NCBI GenBank assembly: GCA_035561315.1
Contig: DATMXR010000309.1
Span: 1 to 15,475 of the forward strand
Length of the DNA stretch: 15,475 nt
Reading direction: 5' to 3'
Source: JAEYLA01 sp035561315
GTDB taxonomy: Bacteria > Bacillota > Clostridia > Christensenellales > CAG-138
The notes under the pieces were generated by a model. That model saw only the letters and a program-made list of their open reading frames with translations, had not been told where the DNA came from and made no database searches. Below, one piece after another: positions 1 to 8,066 of this stretch; the stretch's first letter is position 1, and each line of letters begins with the position of its first letter. A program made the position numbers and the translations under genes.

Positions 1-24
1 CCGCACAGGCACGCGCTTACCAGT

Positions 25-33
25 ATCATACCA
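25..33 (-). promoter_or_regulatory. Possible extended -10 promoter element facing left
   Basis: On the minus strand this reads TGGTATGAT, which fits a TGn extended -10 followed by TATGAT. No convincing -35 is visible. It would drive a minus-strand gene starting left of the window edge. The call is weak because that gene cannot be seen. Confidence 0.22.
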
Positions 34-100
34 TATTCCCTTTCTTTGAGCGCCCGTAAAACGGAAAACATACTATGAATTTTATAAGGTTGAGTCCCGC

Positions 101-122
101 GGGTCGCCGAGGGCGGCGACCC
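101..122. repeat. GC-rich hairpin repeat (GGGTCGCCG / CGGCGACCC)
   Basis: A perfect 9-bp inverted repeat with a 4-nt loop (AGGG) sits in a short GC-rich island (about 95-125) inside otherwise AT-rich intergenic DNA. It is flanked by CCCGC on the left and CCCTACA on the right. Islands of this style occur as dispersed intergenic hairpins in Clostridia genomes. It lies about 60 bp downstream of mutS2 and could also help end that transcript, but no T-tract follows on either strand. Confidence 0.5.
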
Positions 123-129
123 CTACAAC

Positions 130-177
130 ATTGGTCCAATATGAAATTGGCATGCCAATCAATAAAACAATTTATTG
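130..177. repeat. Cluster of AT-rich palindromes downstream of mutS2
   Basis: Three palindromes lie in a row: ATTGGTCCAAT (130-140), ATTGGCATGCCAAT (146-159, a perfect 14-mer) and CAATAAA-acaa-TTTATTG (160-177). The first two share the half-sites ATTGG/CCAAT. The last begins four bases beyond the mutS2 stop codon and could form a weak AT hairpin in the 3' end of that mRNA. No classic GC-stem plus T-tract terminator is visible for mutS2. Confidence 0.45.
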
Positions 178-180
178 CTT

Positions 181-2532
181 CTATTTCAGCGTCACGACCG
201 TCACGCCCGCGTCGCCCTCGCCGTAGCTGCCCAGGCGGAACGTCTTGACCTTGGCGTGGTGCCTGAGGTAATCCTGTATGCCCTTGCGCAAAGCGCCCGT
301 GCCCTTGCCGTGGATGATCTGCACCTCGGTGCGGCCGTTCAGCACCGCGTCGTCAAGATACCGGTCCACCTCCATCAACGCCTCGTCCACCAGCCTGCCG
401 CGCACGTCAAGCGACAGCCCGGCGGGCTCGCGCATGGGGTCAAGCGTCAGCTTCGCGCTCACGGAAGCGGGCTTTACAGTCTCCTCGATCATGCGGATAT
501 CCGAAAGCTTCGCCGTCATTTTGATGACGCCCGCCTGCACCTGCACTTCGCCGCGCGCGTCGGGCTCCTTCAATACGGTGGCGTTCTGGCCGATGTTCAC
601 TAGGCGTACGCGGTCGCCGGACCGCACTGTTTTGGGCGCAGCGCCCTTGTGCTCCTGCTTCGCGAGGGGGTCAAGCAGCCCCTCCTCGCGCTTTCTCGCC
701 GCGTCCCTCGCGTGCTGTATGGCGCGCTCCGCCTCACGCATATCCAGGCCCTTAACAGAACGCAGCTCGGATATGATTTGTTCCATTTCCTCGCGGGATT
801 GCCGCACGATCTGGCGCGCTTCCTCCCTGGCCTTGGCGCGCAAAGCGGCTTTTTCGCTTTCCAGGCGCTTCTTTTCGGCTTCGAGCTCGCCGCGCAGGCG
901 CTCGGTCTCATAGCGCAAAAGCGTCGCCTGCCGTTTTTCCTGCTCCGCCCGCTGGCGCTGGCTTTCCGCACTCTGTATGACGTCCTCGAACTGCACGTCT
1001 TCCTTTTTTAAGAACGCGCGCGCATGCCCGATGACGTCCATGGAAAGCCCAAGCCGCTGCGCGATCTCGAATGCGTTCGATTTGCCGGGTATCCCCACGA
1101 ACACGCGGTAGGTGGGCGCAAGCCTGTCCACGTCGAATTCCATGGAGGCGTTCTCCATGCCCGCATGTGTCAGCGCGAACGCCTTGATCTCACTATAGTG
1201 CGTCGTCGCCGCCGTGACGCAGCCGCGCGCGTGCAGCGTTTCCAGTATGCTCATGGCGAGCGCCGCGCCCTCCACAGGATCCGTCCCCGCGCCAAGCTCG
1301 TCGAGCAGCACAAGGGACTCCCCATCCGCCTGCTCCAGTATGTGCACGATGTTCTTCATATGGGAGGAGAACGTGGAAAGGCTCTGCTCGATAGACTGCT
1401 CGTCCCCGATATCGGCAAACACCCGAGAAAATGCGCAGAGCTTCGTGCCTTCGGCGGCGGGCACAAAAAGCCCGGCCTGCGCCATCAAAGTAAACAGGCC
1501 GATTGTCTTTAGCGTGACCGTCTTGCCGCCCGTGTTGGGGCCGGTGACGATGAGCGTCTGGAACGCGTCGTTGAGCCAGACGTCTATGGGCACCACGCGC
1601 TCCGCCGGGATGAGCGGATGCCTGCCCGCGACGATCTTGATGGGCCCGTGCGGGGCGATCGCCGGGCGGATGGCGCGCATTTCCCGCGCGAGCATGGCCT
1701 TGGCGAATATCAGGTCGAGCTCGCCTAAGATACCGATGCTTTCATACAGCTCGTCCGCGTACGGCTCCACCATGGCGGTCAGGGAGGCGAGCACGCGCTC
1801 GATCTCCTCCTGCTCCATGCTCAATAGCCGTTTATACTCGTTGCCCAGCTCCACCACGGCCATGGGCTCTATAAACAGCGTCGCGCCGCTACCCGATTGA
1901 TCGTGCACAAGGCCCGGCACGTACTGTCTCGCCTCCTGCTTCACGGGCAGCACGAACCGCCCGTTTCGTATGGTGACGATGGGCTCCTGCAAATATTTCT
2001 GGAACGCGGCGCTTTTGATCATGTTGTTGAGCTTTTCGCGCACGCGCTCGTTGACGATGCGCATCTGGCGGCGGATGCCCGCAAGCTCCGGCGAGGCGGC
2101 GTCGGCGACCTCCTCCTCGCTGACAAAGCAGCGCGTGATATCCTCTTCCACGCTGCGGTGGGAGCAAAGCTGCCCCGCGATGTAGGAAAGCAAAGAGGGC
2201 GCGTCCCCCTGCGTCAGGCGTTCGCGCGCCATGCGGCTGACTTTTAAACACCGGGCGATTGCAAGAAGCTCCCGTATGCTCAGGTACAGCGCCGCGCGGA
2301 TGCGCTTTAATGTGGGTCTTACGTCCGTAAACCCTTCTATGGGGCTTTGTCCGCCGTGCAGGAATACGCTTTCCGCCTCCGACGTCTGCTGCAAAAGCGT
2401 GTTGATCTCGGCCGCGTCCTGTGCGGGGCGCAGGTTTTGCGCGTTTTCCCGCCCGACGTCCGACGCGGTGAAGCCCTTGATGCGCTCTATGATCTTATCG
2501 AATTCCAATAGAGACAGTACTCTGTTCTCCAT
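181..2532 (-). CDS. mutS2: Endonuclease MutS2 / ribosome-rescue ATPase with Smr domain
   Basis: The product is 783 aa, the usual MutS2 length. Visible parts are a MutS-like core and clamp (about 1-300), an ABC-type ATPase with Walker A GPNTGGKT (331-338, Lys337), Walker B LVLLDELGAGTDP (Asp411, Glu412), a long charged coiled coil (about 510-625), a KOW-like segment (about 634-684) and a C-terminal Smr domain (about 706-783) with LDVRG (708-712) and HGKGTG (741-746). MutS2 lacks the mismatch-recognition domain of MutS. In Bacillus it has been tied to suppression of recombination and, more recently, to splitting collided ribosomes. The ATG at 2532 is preferred over an in-frame upstream start near 2628 because AGGAGG lies just before it and the longer form would overlap the upstream gene. 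The stop codon of the U32 gene is 8 nt upstream, so the two genes are co-transcribed. Confidence 0.95.
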   Translation of the reverse strand: MENRVLSLLEFDKIIERIKGFTASDVGRENAQNLRPAQDAAEINTLLQQTSEAESVFLHGGQSPIEGFTDVRPTLKRIRAALYLSIRELLAIARCLKVSRMARERLTQGDAPSLLSYIAGQLCSHRSVEEDITRCFVSEEEVADAASPELAGIRRQMRIVNERVREKLNNMIKSAAFQKYLQEPIVTIRNGRFVLPVKQEARQYVPGLVHDQSGSGATLFIEPMAVVELGNEYKRLLSMEQEEIERVLASLTAMVEPYADELYESIGILGELDLIFAKAMLAREMRAIRPAIAPHGPIKIVAGRHPLIPAERVVPIDVWLNDAFQTLIVTGPNTGGKTVTLKTIGLFTLMAQAGLFVPAAEGTKLCAFSRVFADIGDEQSIEQSLSTFSSHMKNIVHILEQADGESLVLLDELGAGTDPVEGAALAMSILETLHARGCVTAATTHYSEIKAFALTHAGMENASMEFDVDRLAPTYRVFVGIPGKSNAFEIAQRLGLSMDVIGHARAFLKKEDVQFEDVIQSAESQRQRAEQEKRQATLLRYETERLRGELEAEKKRLESEKAALRAKAREEARQIVRQSREEMEQIISELRSVKGLDMREAERAIQHARDAARKREEGLLDPLAKQEHKGAAPKTVRSGDRVRLVNIGQNATVLKEPDARGEVQVQAGVIKMTAKLSDIRMIEETVKPASVSAKLTLDPMREPAGLSLDVRGRLVDEALMEVDRYLDDAVLNGRTEVQIIHGKGTGALRKGIQDYLRHHAKVKTFRLGSYGEGDAGVTVVTLK

Positions 2533-2540
2533 AACTCCTC

Positions 2541-4616
2541 CTATGTTATAAGCCCGCGCGCCCAATGGCCGCGCGTCGTGCCGCGGCGGGGCGGGCTTTT
2601 CCCAGCCAGCGCGTCCCGCGCGGCGCATATGCGCTCCGCCACCTCGCGCTCCGTTTCAAAAACGAACTCCAGCGCCACAAGCTCCGGCGTCGGAAGTTCA
2701 GATAATACGTCCAGGATATCCATGACCTCGCAGTTGCGCACGCGGTTCAGGCAGCTGCCCGTCCCGTCCCGCACCGGGTCGAGCGGGAAGACGCGCCCTT
2801 CCGCGTCGGTGAGCGCATGCTGCCTTTCGCAGCCCGCGCAGCCGTTTTCCCGGCGGTGCGGGCAATGCCAAAGCTGCATCAGCTGCGCCCGGCCGTAGCC
2901 GTAAATCCCCGCGCAGGTTTGTACGATAATGTCCCGAAGCTGCGGCTTGCTGAGTTCCAGCGAAAGCAGCACCCGCGTGAATCCCAATTCAAGAAGCTTT
3001 GTGACCGCCTGCGCGTTCGTGGCGTTGCAGAGATACCCCGCGATGCGCTCCCCCTGTACGAACGCAGTCTGCCCCGCGTTCTGCGCTACGCCTCCGTCCA
3101 CAAGCCCGTTTTCAAAAATCGCCTTCCAATGCTTTTGCGGCTCTCCGGAAAGATCGGCCGCCGGAAGCTGCAGCAGCAGTTTCCCCCCGGCCCGAAACGG
3201 CTGCAGGCGTAAAAACTCCTCACTCGACCGTAAAATATCCCGCGGCTCCAGCGCCACATAATCTGCGCCCGCTTGAAAAGCGGCTTCCGCCCGCGCGGCG
3301 TCCGGCACTATGGCAAGCACCAAAGGCTGCGCCGATATCCGCCGCTGCGGGATCATGGGCAGGGAAACCTCCGGCCTTTCCCGCCGCACGGTCAGCGCGG
3401 CCTCCAGCGCCTCCGCCGCGCTTCGTCTTAGCGCGTTGAGCGCGGAAACAGGAAGGTAAGCGGGTATGGGCATGTCCACGGTCCCGCTGTGCAATACAAA
3501 CGGCGTATCGCCGAGCTTGCCGACCTGCGCGATATACCGGGAAGCGTCCGGCTCCGTCTTTGCCGTTTGGACAGTCTCCCCCGTTACGCTGACTTTTGTT
3601 TCCCCAAGCGTCAAAGTAAGCTTGGCGGGCTCCCCCGCCGCAAGCTTTAAGCGCGCCTCAACGGGCCGCTTGCGCCGCTCCGTCCGGTAGGTTTCCTGCT
3701 CCTTTGCGAGCGGCGCGCCATTGCCGCTTAAAAGCCCCCGCGCGTTGGCGGGGACGTCCCGCCCGTAAAAATAGCCGGTGGAAACGCCGCGCGAGAATAT
3801 GCGCTGCAAGGACGCAAGCTCCTCTTCCAGCGCGGGTCTTTCCGCCCCGCCGATCGCCATGCGGTACGCGCGCGTGACAGCCGCCACGTATTCCGCCCGC
3901 TTCATGCGGCCTTCGAGCTTGATGCAGGTGACGCCCGCATCTTCCATCTCCTTTACGTGGAACAGCATGGAAAGGTCCGAAAGGCTCAGCGGGTATTCCC
4001 GCTTGCCTTCATCCAAGACATAAGGCTTGCGGCAGGGCTGCGCGCACGCGCCGCGGTTGCCGCTCCTGCCCCCCGCCAGCGAGGAAAACAGGCACGCCCC
4101 CGAAACGGAGGTGCACAGCGCCCCGTGCGCGAAGCACTCCAGCTCCACCGGGCTCGTTGCGCCGAGCGCGCGGATACGCCCGAGCGAAAGCTCCCGTGCG
4201 AGCACCGCGCGCGTCAGCCCCAGCGCATGGGCCATGTTCAGCCCGTTTTCGTCATGGATGGCCATCTGCGTGCTTGCGTGCAGCGTCAGTTCCGGCAGCG
4301 CATGCCGGAGCGCGCGCACAAGGCCGATATCCTGCACGATGAGCGCATCCGCGCCAATTTCATATAAATACGCGGCGTAAGAGAGCGCCTCATTTAGTTC
4401 CCTGTCCAGCAGCAGCGTGTTGACGGCCACGTAGGCCCTGACTCCGCGGATGTGGCAATAATCCAATGCCTCCCGCAGCGCGGCGTCGTCAAAATTCCCC
4501 GCGTACCGGCGTGCATTAAACGCACGCCCGCCCAAATATACGGCGTCCGCCCCGTTCTGCACGGCAGCTGTAAGGCTTTCCCTTTCGCCCGCGGGCGAAA
4601 GCAATTCTAGCGCCAT
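2541..4616 (-). CDS. U32-family protein (RlhA/TrhP-type, with DUF3656-like region)
   Basis: The product is 691 aa. It begins with the U32 core (LELLSPAGERESLTAAVQNG, NAD AVYLGG-type barrel start) and carries the U32 signature around residues 158-178 (ELECFAHGALCTSVSGACLFS). Cys168, Cys175, Cys191 and Cys195 form the cysteine set thought to hold an iron-sulfur cluster in this family. A middle region (about 290-420) fits DUF3656, and a C-terminal cysteine-rich segment (WHCPHRRENGCAGC) follows. The annotation 'peptidase U32' is historical: characterised members RlhA (23S rRNA C2501 hydroxylation) and TrhP (tRNA ho5U34) are prephenate-dependent RNA hydroxylases. The length and DUF3656-like region favour the RlhA type, but the substrate is inferred. 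The ATG at 4616 has GGGAGG upstream. It is the first gene of the operon with mutS2. Confidence 0.85.
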   Translation of the reverse strand: MALELLSPAGERESLTAAVQNGADAVYLGGRAFNARRYAGNFDDAALREALDYCHIRGVRAYVAVNTLLLDRELNEALSYAAYLYEIGADALIVQDIGLVRALRHALPELTLHASTQMAIHDENGLNMAHALGLTRAVLARELSLGRIRALGATSPVELECFAHGALCTSVSGACLFSSLAGGRSGNRGACAQPCRKPYVLDEGKREYPLSLSDLSMLFHVKEMEDAGVTCIKLEGRMKRAEYVAAVTRAYRMAIGGAERPALEEELASLQRIFSRGVSTGYFYGRDVPANARGLLSGNGAPLAKEQETYRTERRKRPVEARLKLAAGEPAKLTLTLGETKVSVTGETVQTAKTEPDASRYIAQVGKLGDTPFVLHSGTVDMPIPAYLPVSALNALRRSAAEALEAALTVRRERPEVSLPMIPQRRISAQPLVLAIVPDAARAEAAFQAGADYVALEPRDILRSSEEFLRLQPFRAGGKLLLQLPAADLSGEPQKHWKAIFENGLVDGGVAQNAGQTAFVQGERIAGYLCNATNAQAVTKLLELGFTRVLLSLELSKPQLRDIIVQTCAGIYGYGRAQLMQLWHCPHRRENGCAGCERQHALTDAEGRVFPLDPVRDGTGSCLNRVRNCEVMDILDVLSELPTPELVALEFVFETEREVAERICAARDALAGKSPPRRGTTRGHWARGLIT

Positions 4617-4643
4617 ATGCGCCTCCCAATCTTTTGGAAAAGG

Positions 4644-4665
4644 CGGGCCGAAGCCGTCCGGCCCG
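4644..4665 (-). other. Leader hairpin before the U32 gene
   Basis: CGGGCCG pairs with CGGCCCG (7 bp, 8-nt loop) between the predicted transcription start (about 4675) and the ribosome binding site. No T-tract follows, so it is not an obvious attenuator; mRNA stabilisation or a regulatory role are both possible. Confidence 0.35.
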
Positions 4666-4681
4666 ACCCGCCCCGATTACC

Positions 4682-4690
4682 AGTATAACA
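4682..4690 (-). promoter_or_regulatory. Promoter (extended -10) of the U32-mutS2 operon
   Basis: The minus strand reads TGTTATACT: a TGn extension followed by TATACT. No good -35 exists, which is tolerable for extended -10 promoters. Predicted start is near 4675, giving a leader of about 60 nt before the ATG at 4616. Confidence 0.5.
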
Positions 4691-4719
4691 CATTTTTAAC
4701 TGGCTGCATCGTTTTGTTT

Positions 4720-4749
4720 CAGGCGCAAACGCCGCAAACAAAGCGCCTG
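4720..4749. repeat. Inverted repeat CAGGCGC / GCGCCTG
   Basis: Perfect 7-bp arms separated by 16 nt lie upstream of the U32 promoter and just beyond the aminotransferase terminator. This could be a second transcript-end hairpin or an operator; nothing decides between them. Confidence 0.35.
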
Positions 4750-4754
4750 CCGCT

Positions 4755-4788
4755 TAATAAAAAATCCGGCTGAAACACAACCGGATCT
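4755..4788 (-). terminator. Intrinsic terminator of the aminotransferase gene
   Basis: On the minus strand the stem ATCCGG / CCGGAT (extendable to 8 bp with a G-T pair) with an 11-nt loop is followed directly by a run of six T. It lies about 27 nt beyond the aminotransferase stop and separates it from the U32-mutS2 operon. Confidence 0.75.
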
Positions 4789-4814
4789 TGCTTCTTAAAT
4801 AAATTCCTTTGGCT

Positions 4815-5993
4815 TTATCCGCGGCAGGTTTTCAAAAACGCGGCGATCCGGTCCACGGCCACCTTGATTTTTTCAAGATCCGTGGCGTAGCAGCAGCGCA
4901 CATGGCCCTCCCCCGCGTCGCCAAACGCGGTGCCGGGAACGGCCACGACCTTTTGCTCCGCCATCAGCCTGTCGCTGAATTCCTCCGAAGAAAGCCCCGT
5001 ACAGCGGATGGACGGGAACACGTAGAACGCGCCCTCCGGCTCGTCGCAGGTCATGCCGAGATCGTTAAAAGCGTCCACAAGGTACCGCCTGCGGCGGTCA
5101 TACTCGCGAATCATGGACATGGTATCCTCCCAGCCATACTGGAAGCCGCGCTCCAGCGCGACGATGCCCGCAATCTGCGCAGGGGTGGGCGCGCACAGGA
5201 TGGTGATCTGGTGGATCTTCGTCATGGCGGCGATGAAAGGCTGCGGACCCACGGCATACCCCAGCCGCCAGCCCGTCATGGAGAACGCCTTGGAAAAGCC
5301 GCTCAATATGATCGTCCTGTCCTTCATGCCGGGCATGGAGGCAAAGGAGACGTGCCGCTTGCCGTTATAGGTCAGCTCCGCATAGATTTCATCCGTAATC
5401 ACGAGGACGTCCGTATCCTTCAATACGTCCGCTATCGCCAAGAGATCCGCGCGCTCCATGATGCCGCCCGTGGGATTGTTGGGATAGGGCATAATCATGG
5501 CCTTTGTCCTGGGGGAGAGCGCCTTTTTTAGCGCGTCCGGCGTGATCTTGAAGCGGTGGTCCCGGCTCATGGCGATGGGCACGGGCACGCCGCCGATCAG
5601 CTTGACGATGGGCAGGTAGGAAACATAGTAGGGCTCGGGCACGATGACTTCGTCCCCGGGGTCAACAACCGCGCGCAGCGCGAGGTCGATCGCCTGGCTG
5701 CCGCCCACGGTGATGAGCGTATCCTGCAGGGAATAGCCGCTGATTCCGAACCGCTCGTCCAGATAGCGGAGTATAAGCTCCCGCAATTCCGGCATGCCCG
5801 CGTTGGAAGAATAGGCGACGCGCCCGGTGGACAGGCGCCTGAGCGCTTCCCTGCGGATGCCTTCGGGGGTGGCGAAATCCGGCTCGCCCACGCCCAGGCT
5901 GATACAGCTGTCGTCCAGAAAATCGAAATATTTGCGAATACCCGAGGGCGGGATCTCCGTAACGATCTTCGCTACGAGAGTTTGGGTTTCCAT
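4815..5993 (-). CDS. PLP-dependent class I/II aminotransferase
   Basis: The product is 392 aa, full length for a fold-type I aminotransferase of the AspC/PatA-like group. The early motif ISLGVGEPDF and the sugar-phosphate/PLP site residues are present: Asn173 in PNNPTG, Asp201 and Tyr204 in ITDEIYAE, the Schiff-base Lys235 in SGFSKAFSMTGWRLGY, and the substrate-carboxylate Arg366 in GHVRCCYA. It should move an amino group between an amino acid and a 2-oxo acid in the cytoplasm; the substrate cannot be read from the sequence. The ATG at 5993 follows AAGGAGG. The gene is monocistronic, with its own promoter, a palindrome at the start site and a terminator. A common neighbour of such genes, an Lrp/AsnC regulator, is not in this window. 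Confidence 0.9.
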   Translation of the reverse strand: METQTLVAKIVTEIPPSGIRKYFDFLDDSCISLGVGEPDFATPEGIRREALRRLSTGRVAYSSNAGMPELRELILRYLDERFGISGYSLQDTLITVGGSQAIDLALRAVVDPGDEVIVPEPYYVSYLPIVKLIGGVPVPIAMSRDHRFKITPDALKKALSPRTKAMIMPYPNNPTGGIMERADLLAIADVLKDTDVLVITDEIYAELTYNGKRHVSFASMPGMKDRTIILSGFSKAFSMTGWRLGYAVGPQPFIAAMTKIHQITILCAPTPAQIAGIVALERGFQYGWEDTMSMIREYDRRRRYLVDAFNDLGMTCDEPEGAFYVFPSIRCTGLSSEEFSDRLMAEQKVVAVPGTAFGDAGEGHVRCCYATDLEKIKVAVDRIAAFLKTCRG

Positions 5994-6053
5994 ACATCCT
6001 CCTTGATGCGCAGGCCCACTCTTTTATGAAAATACAAGCCGGCGTGACACACG

Positions 6054-6070
6054 AAACGTAATTAACGTTT
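6054..6070. promoter_or_regulatory. Candidate operator at the aminotransferase start site
   Basis: AAACGTAATTAACGTTT has perfect 6-bp arms (AAACGT / ACGTTT) around a 5-bp centre. It abuts the -10 element and covers the predicted transcription start near 6064, the usual place for a repressor site. The protein that would bind it is unknown. Confidence 0.5.
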
Positions 6071-6100
6071 ATTATACTCATGTTGTCCCTCCGCCGTCAA
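6071..6100 (-). promoter_or_regulatory. Sigma-A-type promoter of the aminotransferase gene
   Basis: On the minus strand TTGACG (6100-6095), an 18-bp spacer and a consensus TATAAT (6076-6071) are present. Predicted start is near 6064, giving a leader of about 70 nt. Confidence 0.75.
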
Positions 6101-6124
6101 TCCGAATATTCCCGGCAAAATGCA

Positions 6125-6158
6125 TAAAAAATCGTCCGTGCGCATACGCACGGACGAT
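6125..6158 (-). terminator. Strong intrinsic terminator of the flavoprotein gene
   Basis: A perfect 12-bp stem (ATCGTCCGTGCG and its complement) with a 4-nt loop is followed on the minus strand by six T. It lies about 21 nt past the flavoprotein stop codon and isolates this gene from the aminotransferase promoter. Confidence 0.88.
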
Positions 6159-6179
6159 CTCCAACACATGCCGTCCCGC

Positions 6180-8015
6180 TTATCTGCTTTCTTCCGCGGC
6201 CGCGTTTTTCCCCGCGATGCGGCCGAACACCAGGATATCCGCAAGCGCGTTGCCGCCCAGGCGGTTCGTGCCGTGGATGCCGCCCGTGACCTCGCCCGCG
6301 GCATACAGGCCGGGTATGATCTCGCCGCCCGCGTTTATGACCTGCGCTTCCTTGTTGATCTTTACGCCGCCCATGGTATGATGCACGGTGGGCACGCGCG
6401 CGGCCGCGTAGAACGGCCCTTGATCGATGGGGTCGGAATACAGCGTGCGGCCGAAGGCGTCCGGCTCCTTGGTCTTGACGTGCGCGTTAAAATCGTCGAG
6501 CGCTTTCTTTAGATTTTCCGCGGGCACGTTGATGGCTTTCGCCAGCTCCTCCACCGTCTCGCCCTTGAAGGCGCGGCCCTCGGCCACGAGCTGGTTGGCG
6601 GTCTCGTTGAAGTTGTTCTTTTCCTCGCCCGTGGGGTAGCAGTGGGAGTCGAGCACGATCCACATCATGTGGTCCGGCTGCTCAAAGAGCGCCTTTGTCA
6701 TATCGTCGCGCCTGCCGCCCTCGTTAACGAAGCGGTCGCCGTTTTTGTTGACGAATATGCGGCGCTCCACGTCCAGCTCGATATTCCCGGAAAGGCTGCC
6801 CGTCGCCGGATCGCCCAAAGGCAGAAGCTGGATATAGCCCATCTGAATCAGCTGTGCGCCCACGGCTTCCGCCATGACGATGCCGTCCCCCGTGGCGCCC
6901 GGATGGTTTGTGCTCTGCACGTCTTCACTCAGGTTCCCCCAAATGGTATCGTACTTCATGCGCATCTCCACATTCTTTGCGAAGCCGCCGGTCGCCAGTA
7001 TGACGGCCTTCTTGGCGTTGAGCGTGATGGCGTTTCCGGTTTCGCCGGTGGCTTTCACACCAGCGACGCGGCCGGTCCCGTCCACGATCAGCCCGTCCGC
7101 CTTGGTGTTCAGAAGAATATCGATGTTTTCGTGTTCATCCACATACTTCTGGTAGGTTTTGAAAAACCCTGTCCCGACCGGCTCCACCGGCTTGTGGGCG
7201 CGGGGCCACAGGCCGCCCGTCACGGTGAACACGCCCTCTTTGAATTCCATGCCCAGGGACTTGAGCCATTCCAGGCCGTCGTAGGCGTTTTCAACCAGCG
7301 TGCGCACAAGCTCCGGGTCGCCTTCGTTGTCGCCGCCCTGCAGGGTCTGTTCATAATGCTTTTGCACGGAGTCGTCGTTTGCGATCGCCTCTTCCGAGCC
7401 GTCCCGCACGGCGTTGAACGCGCCGCCGGACAGTATGGTGTTGCCGCCGATGCTACTCTGCTTTTCGATCACGATAACGGACGCGCCGTCCTGGTTGGCC
7501 TGCACGGCCGCGGCCAGCCCCGCGCCGCCCGCGCCGATCACGACCACGTCGGCTTCGAGCGTTTCATCGGCCGCCTGCGCCGTCTTTGCGCCGGAAACGG
7601 CCTTGAGCGCTTCCACATCCGCGCCAGCCTGCTCCATGCAGGCCGCCACGGCTTCCAAAATCGCGCTGCTGGTGAACGTCGCGCCGGAAACCGCATCCAG
7701 CCCCAGCCCCTGCGCCGCCACGATCGCCGCGGGCAGGTCCGAAATGGCCTTGTCGCTGATGCCCGGCGTTTCCTGGTGCTCCAGCACCTTTACGCTGAGT
7801 ATCTCCGTCTCGGAGACTTCCACCTCCACCTTCACATCCCCGTTGTTGCCCTTTGCGGACGCGGTATATACGCCGGGCGTATAAGCGCCGCTTTGGGTTT
7901 CTGCGGGCGTCCCCGCGGGCGCGGGCGTTTCCCCGGGCGCCGCAGCGGGCGCGCAGGCCGCGCCGAACACCATGAGCATTGCCAGCAGCAATGCAAGAAT
8001 ACCGGTTCTTTTCAA
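6180..8015 (-). CDS. FMN-/FAD-binding fumarate-reductase-like lipoprotein (flavocytochrome c family)
   Basis: The product is 611 aa from a TTG start. An export signal (KRTGILALLLAMLMVFGAAC) ends at a lipobox-like Cys, then a Pro/Ala/Thr linker leads into an FMN_bind domain. Its DAVSGAT motif (107-113) predicts FMN attached through Thr113 by an ApbE-type transferase. A FAD_binding_2/fumarate reductase domain follows, with GAGGAG at 161-166. Residues matching the flavocytochrome c3 active site are present: Arg436 in GGRRD (proton donor position), His546 in HHTMGG and Arg585 in HGTNRLGG. It should reduce an external alkene-type acceptor on the cell surface, but fumarate is only one option. TTG at 8015 is chosen because AGGAGG is 9 nt upstream and the upstream ATG at 8078 precedes the predicted promoter start. 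No haem motif is present. The upstream neighbour is a MerR regulator. Confidence 0.88.
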   Translation of the reverse strand: MKRTGILALLLAMLMVFGAACAPAAAPGETPAPAGTPAETQSGAYTPGVYTASAKGNNGDVKVEVEVSETEILSVKVLEHQETPGISDKAISDLPAAIVAAQGLGLDAVSGATFTSSAILEAVAACMEQAGADVEALKAVSGAKTAQAADETLEADVVVIGAGGAGLAAAVQANQDGASVIVIEKQSSIGGNTILSGGAFNAVRDGSEEAIANDDSVQKHYEQTLQGGDNEGDPELVRTLVENAYDGLEWLKSLGMEFKEGVFTVTGGLWPRAHKPVEPVGTGFFKTYQKYVDEHENIDILLNTKADGLIVDGTGRVAGVKATGETGNAITLNAKKAVILATGGFAKNVEMRMKYDTIWGNLSEDVQSTNHPGATGDGIVMAEAVGAQLIQMGYIQLLPLGDPATGSLSGNIELDVERRIFVNKNGDRFVNEGGRRDDMTKALFEQPDHMMWIVLDSHCYPTGEEKNNFNETANQLVAEGRAFKGETVEELAKAINVPAENLKKALDDFNAHVKTKEPDAFGRTLYSDPIDQGPFYAAARVPTVHHTMGGVKINKEAQVINAGGEIIPGLYAAGEVTGGIHGTNRLGGNALADILVFGRIAGKNAAAEESR

Positions 8016-8042
8016 GATTCCCAACCTCCTTAAAAGAAAATG

Positions 8043-8063
8043 CAGCGTGCCTGATGCACACTG
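8043..8063. promoter_or_regulatory. Interrupted palindrome at the flavoprotein start site
   Basis: CAGCGTGC-CTGAT-GCACACTG: 8-bp arms match at 7 of 8 positions (the mismatch can form a G-U pair in RNA). It lies just downstream of the -10 element, so it is either an operator or a 5'-end hairpin of the mRNA. Confidence 0.45.
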
Positions 8064-8066
8064 CAA

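Noticed and set aside
2533..2628. N-terminal extension of MutS2 by 32 residues
   Set aside because: It would overlap the U32 gene, the extra residues are unlike MutS2 (Arg/Pro-rich), and AGGAGG lies just before the ATG at 2532.
6642..8033. 463-aa open frame opposite the flavoprotein gene
   Set aside because: It is His/Arg/Gly-rich, low-complexity translation of the antisense strand of a high-G+C gene and has no ribosome binding site or family motif.
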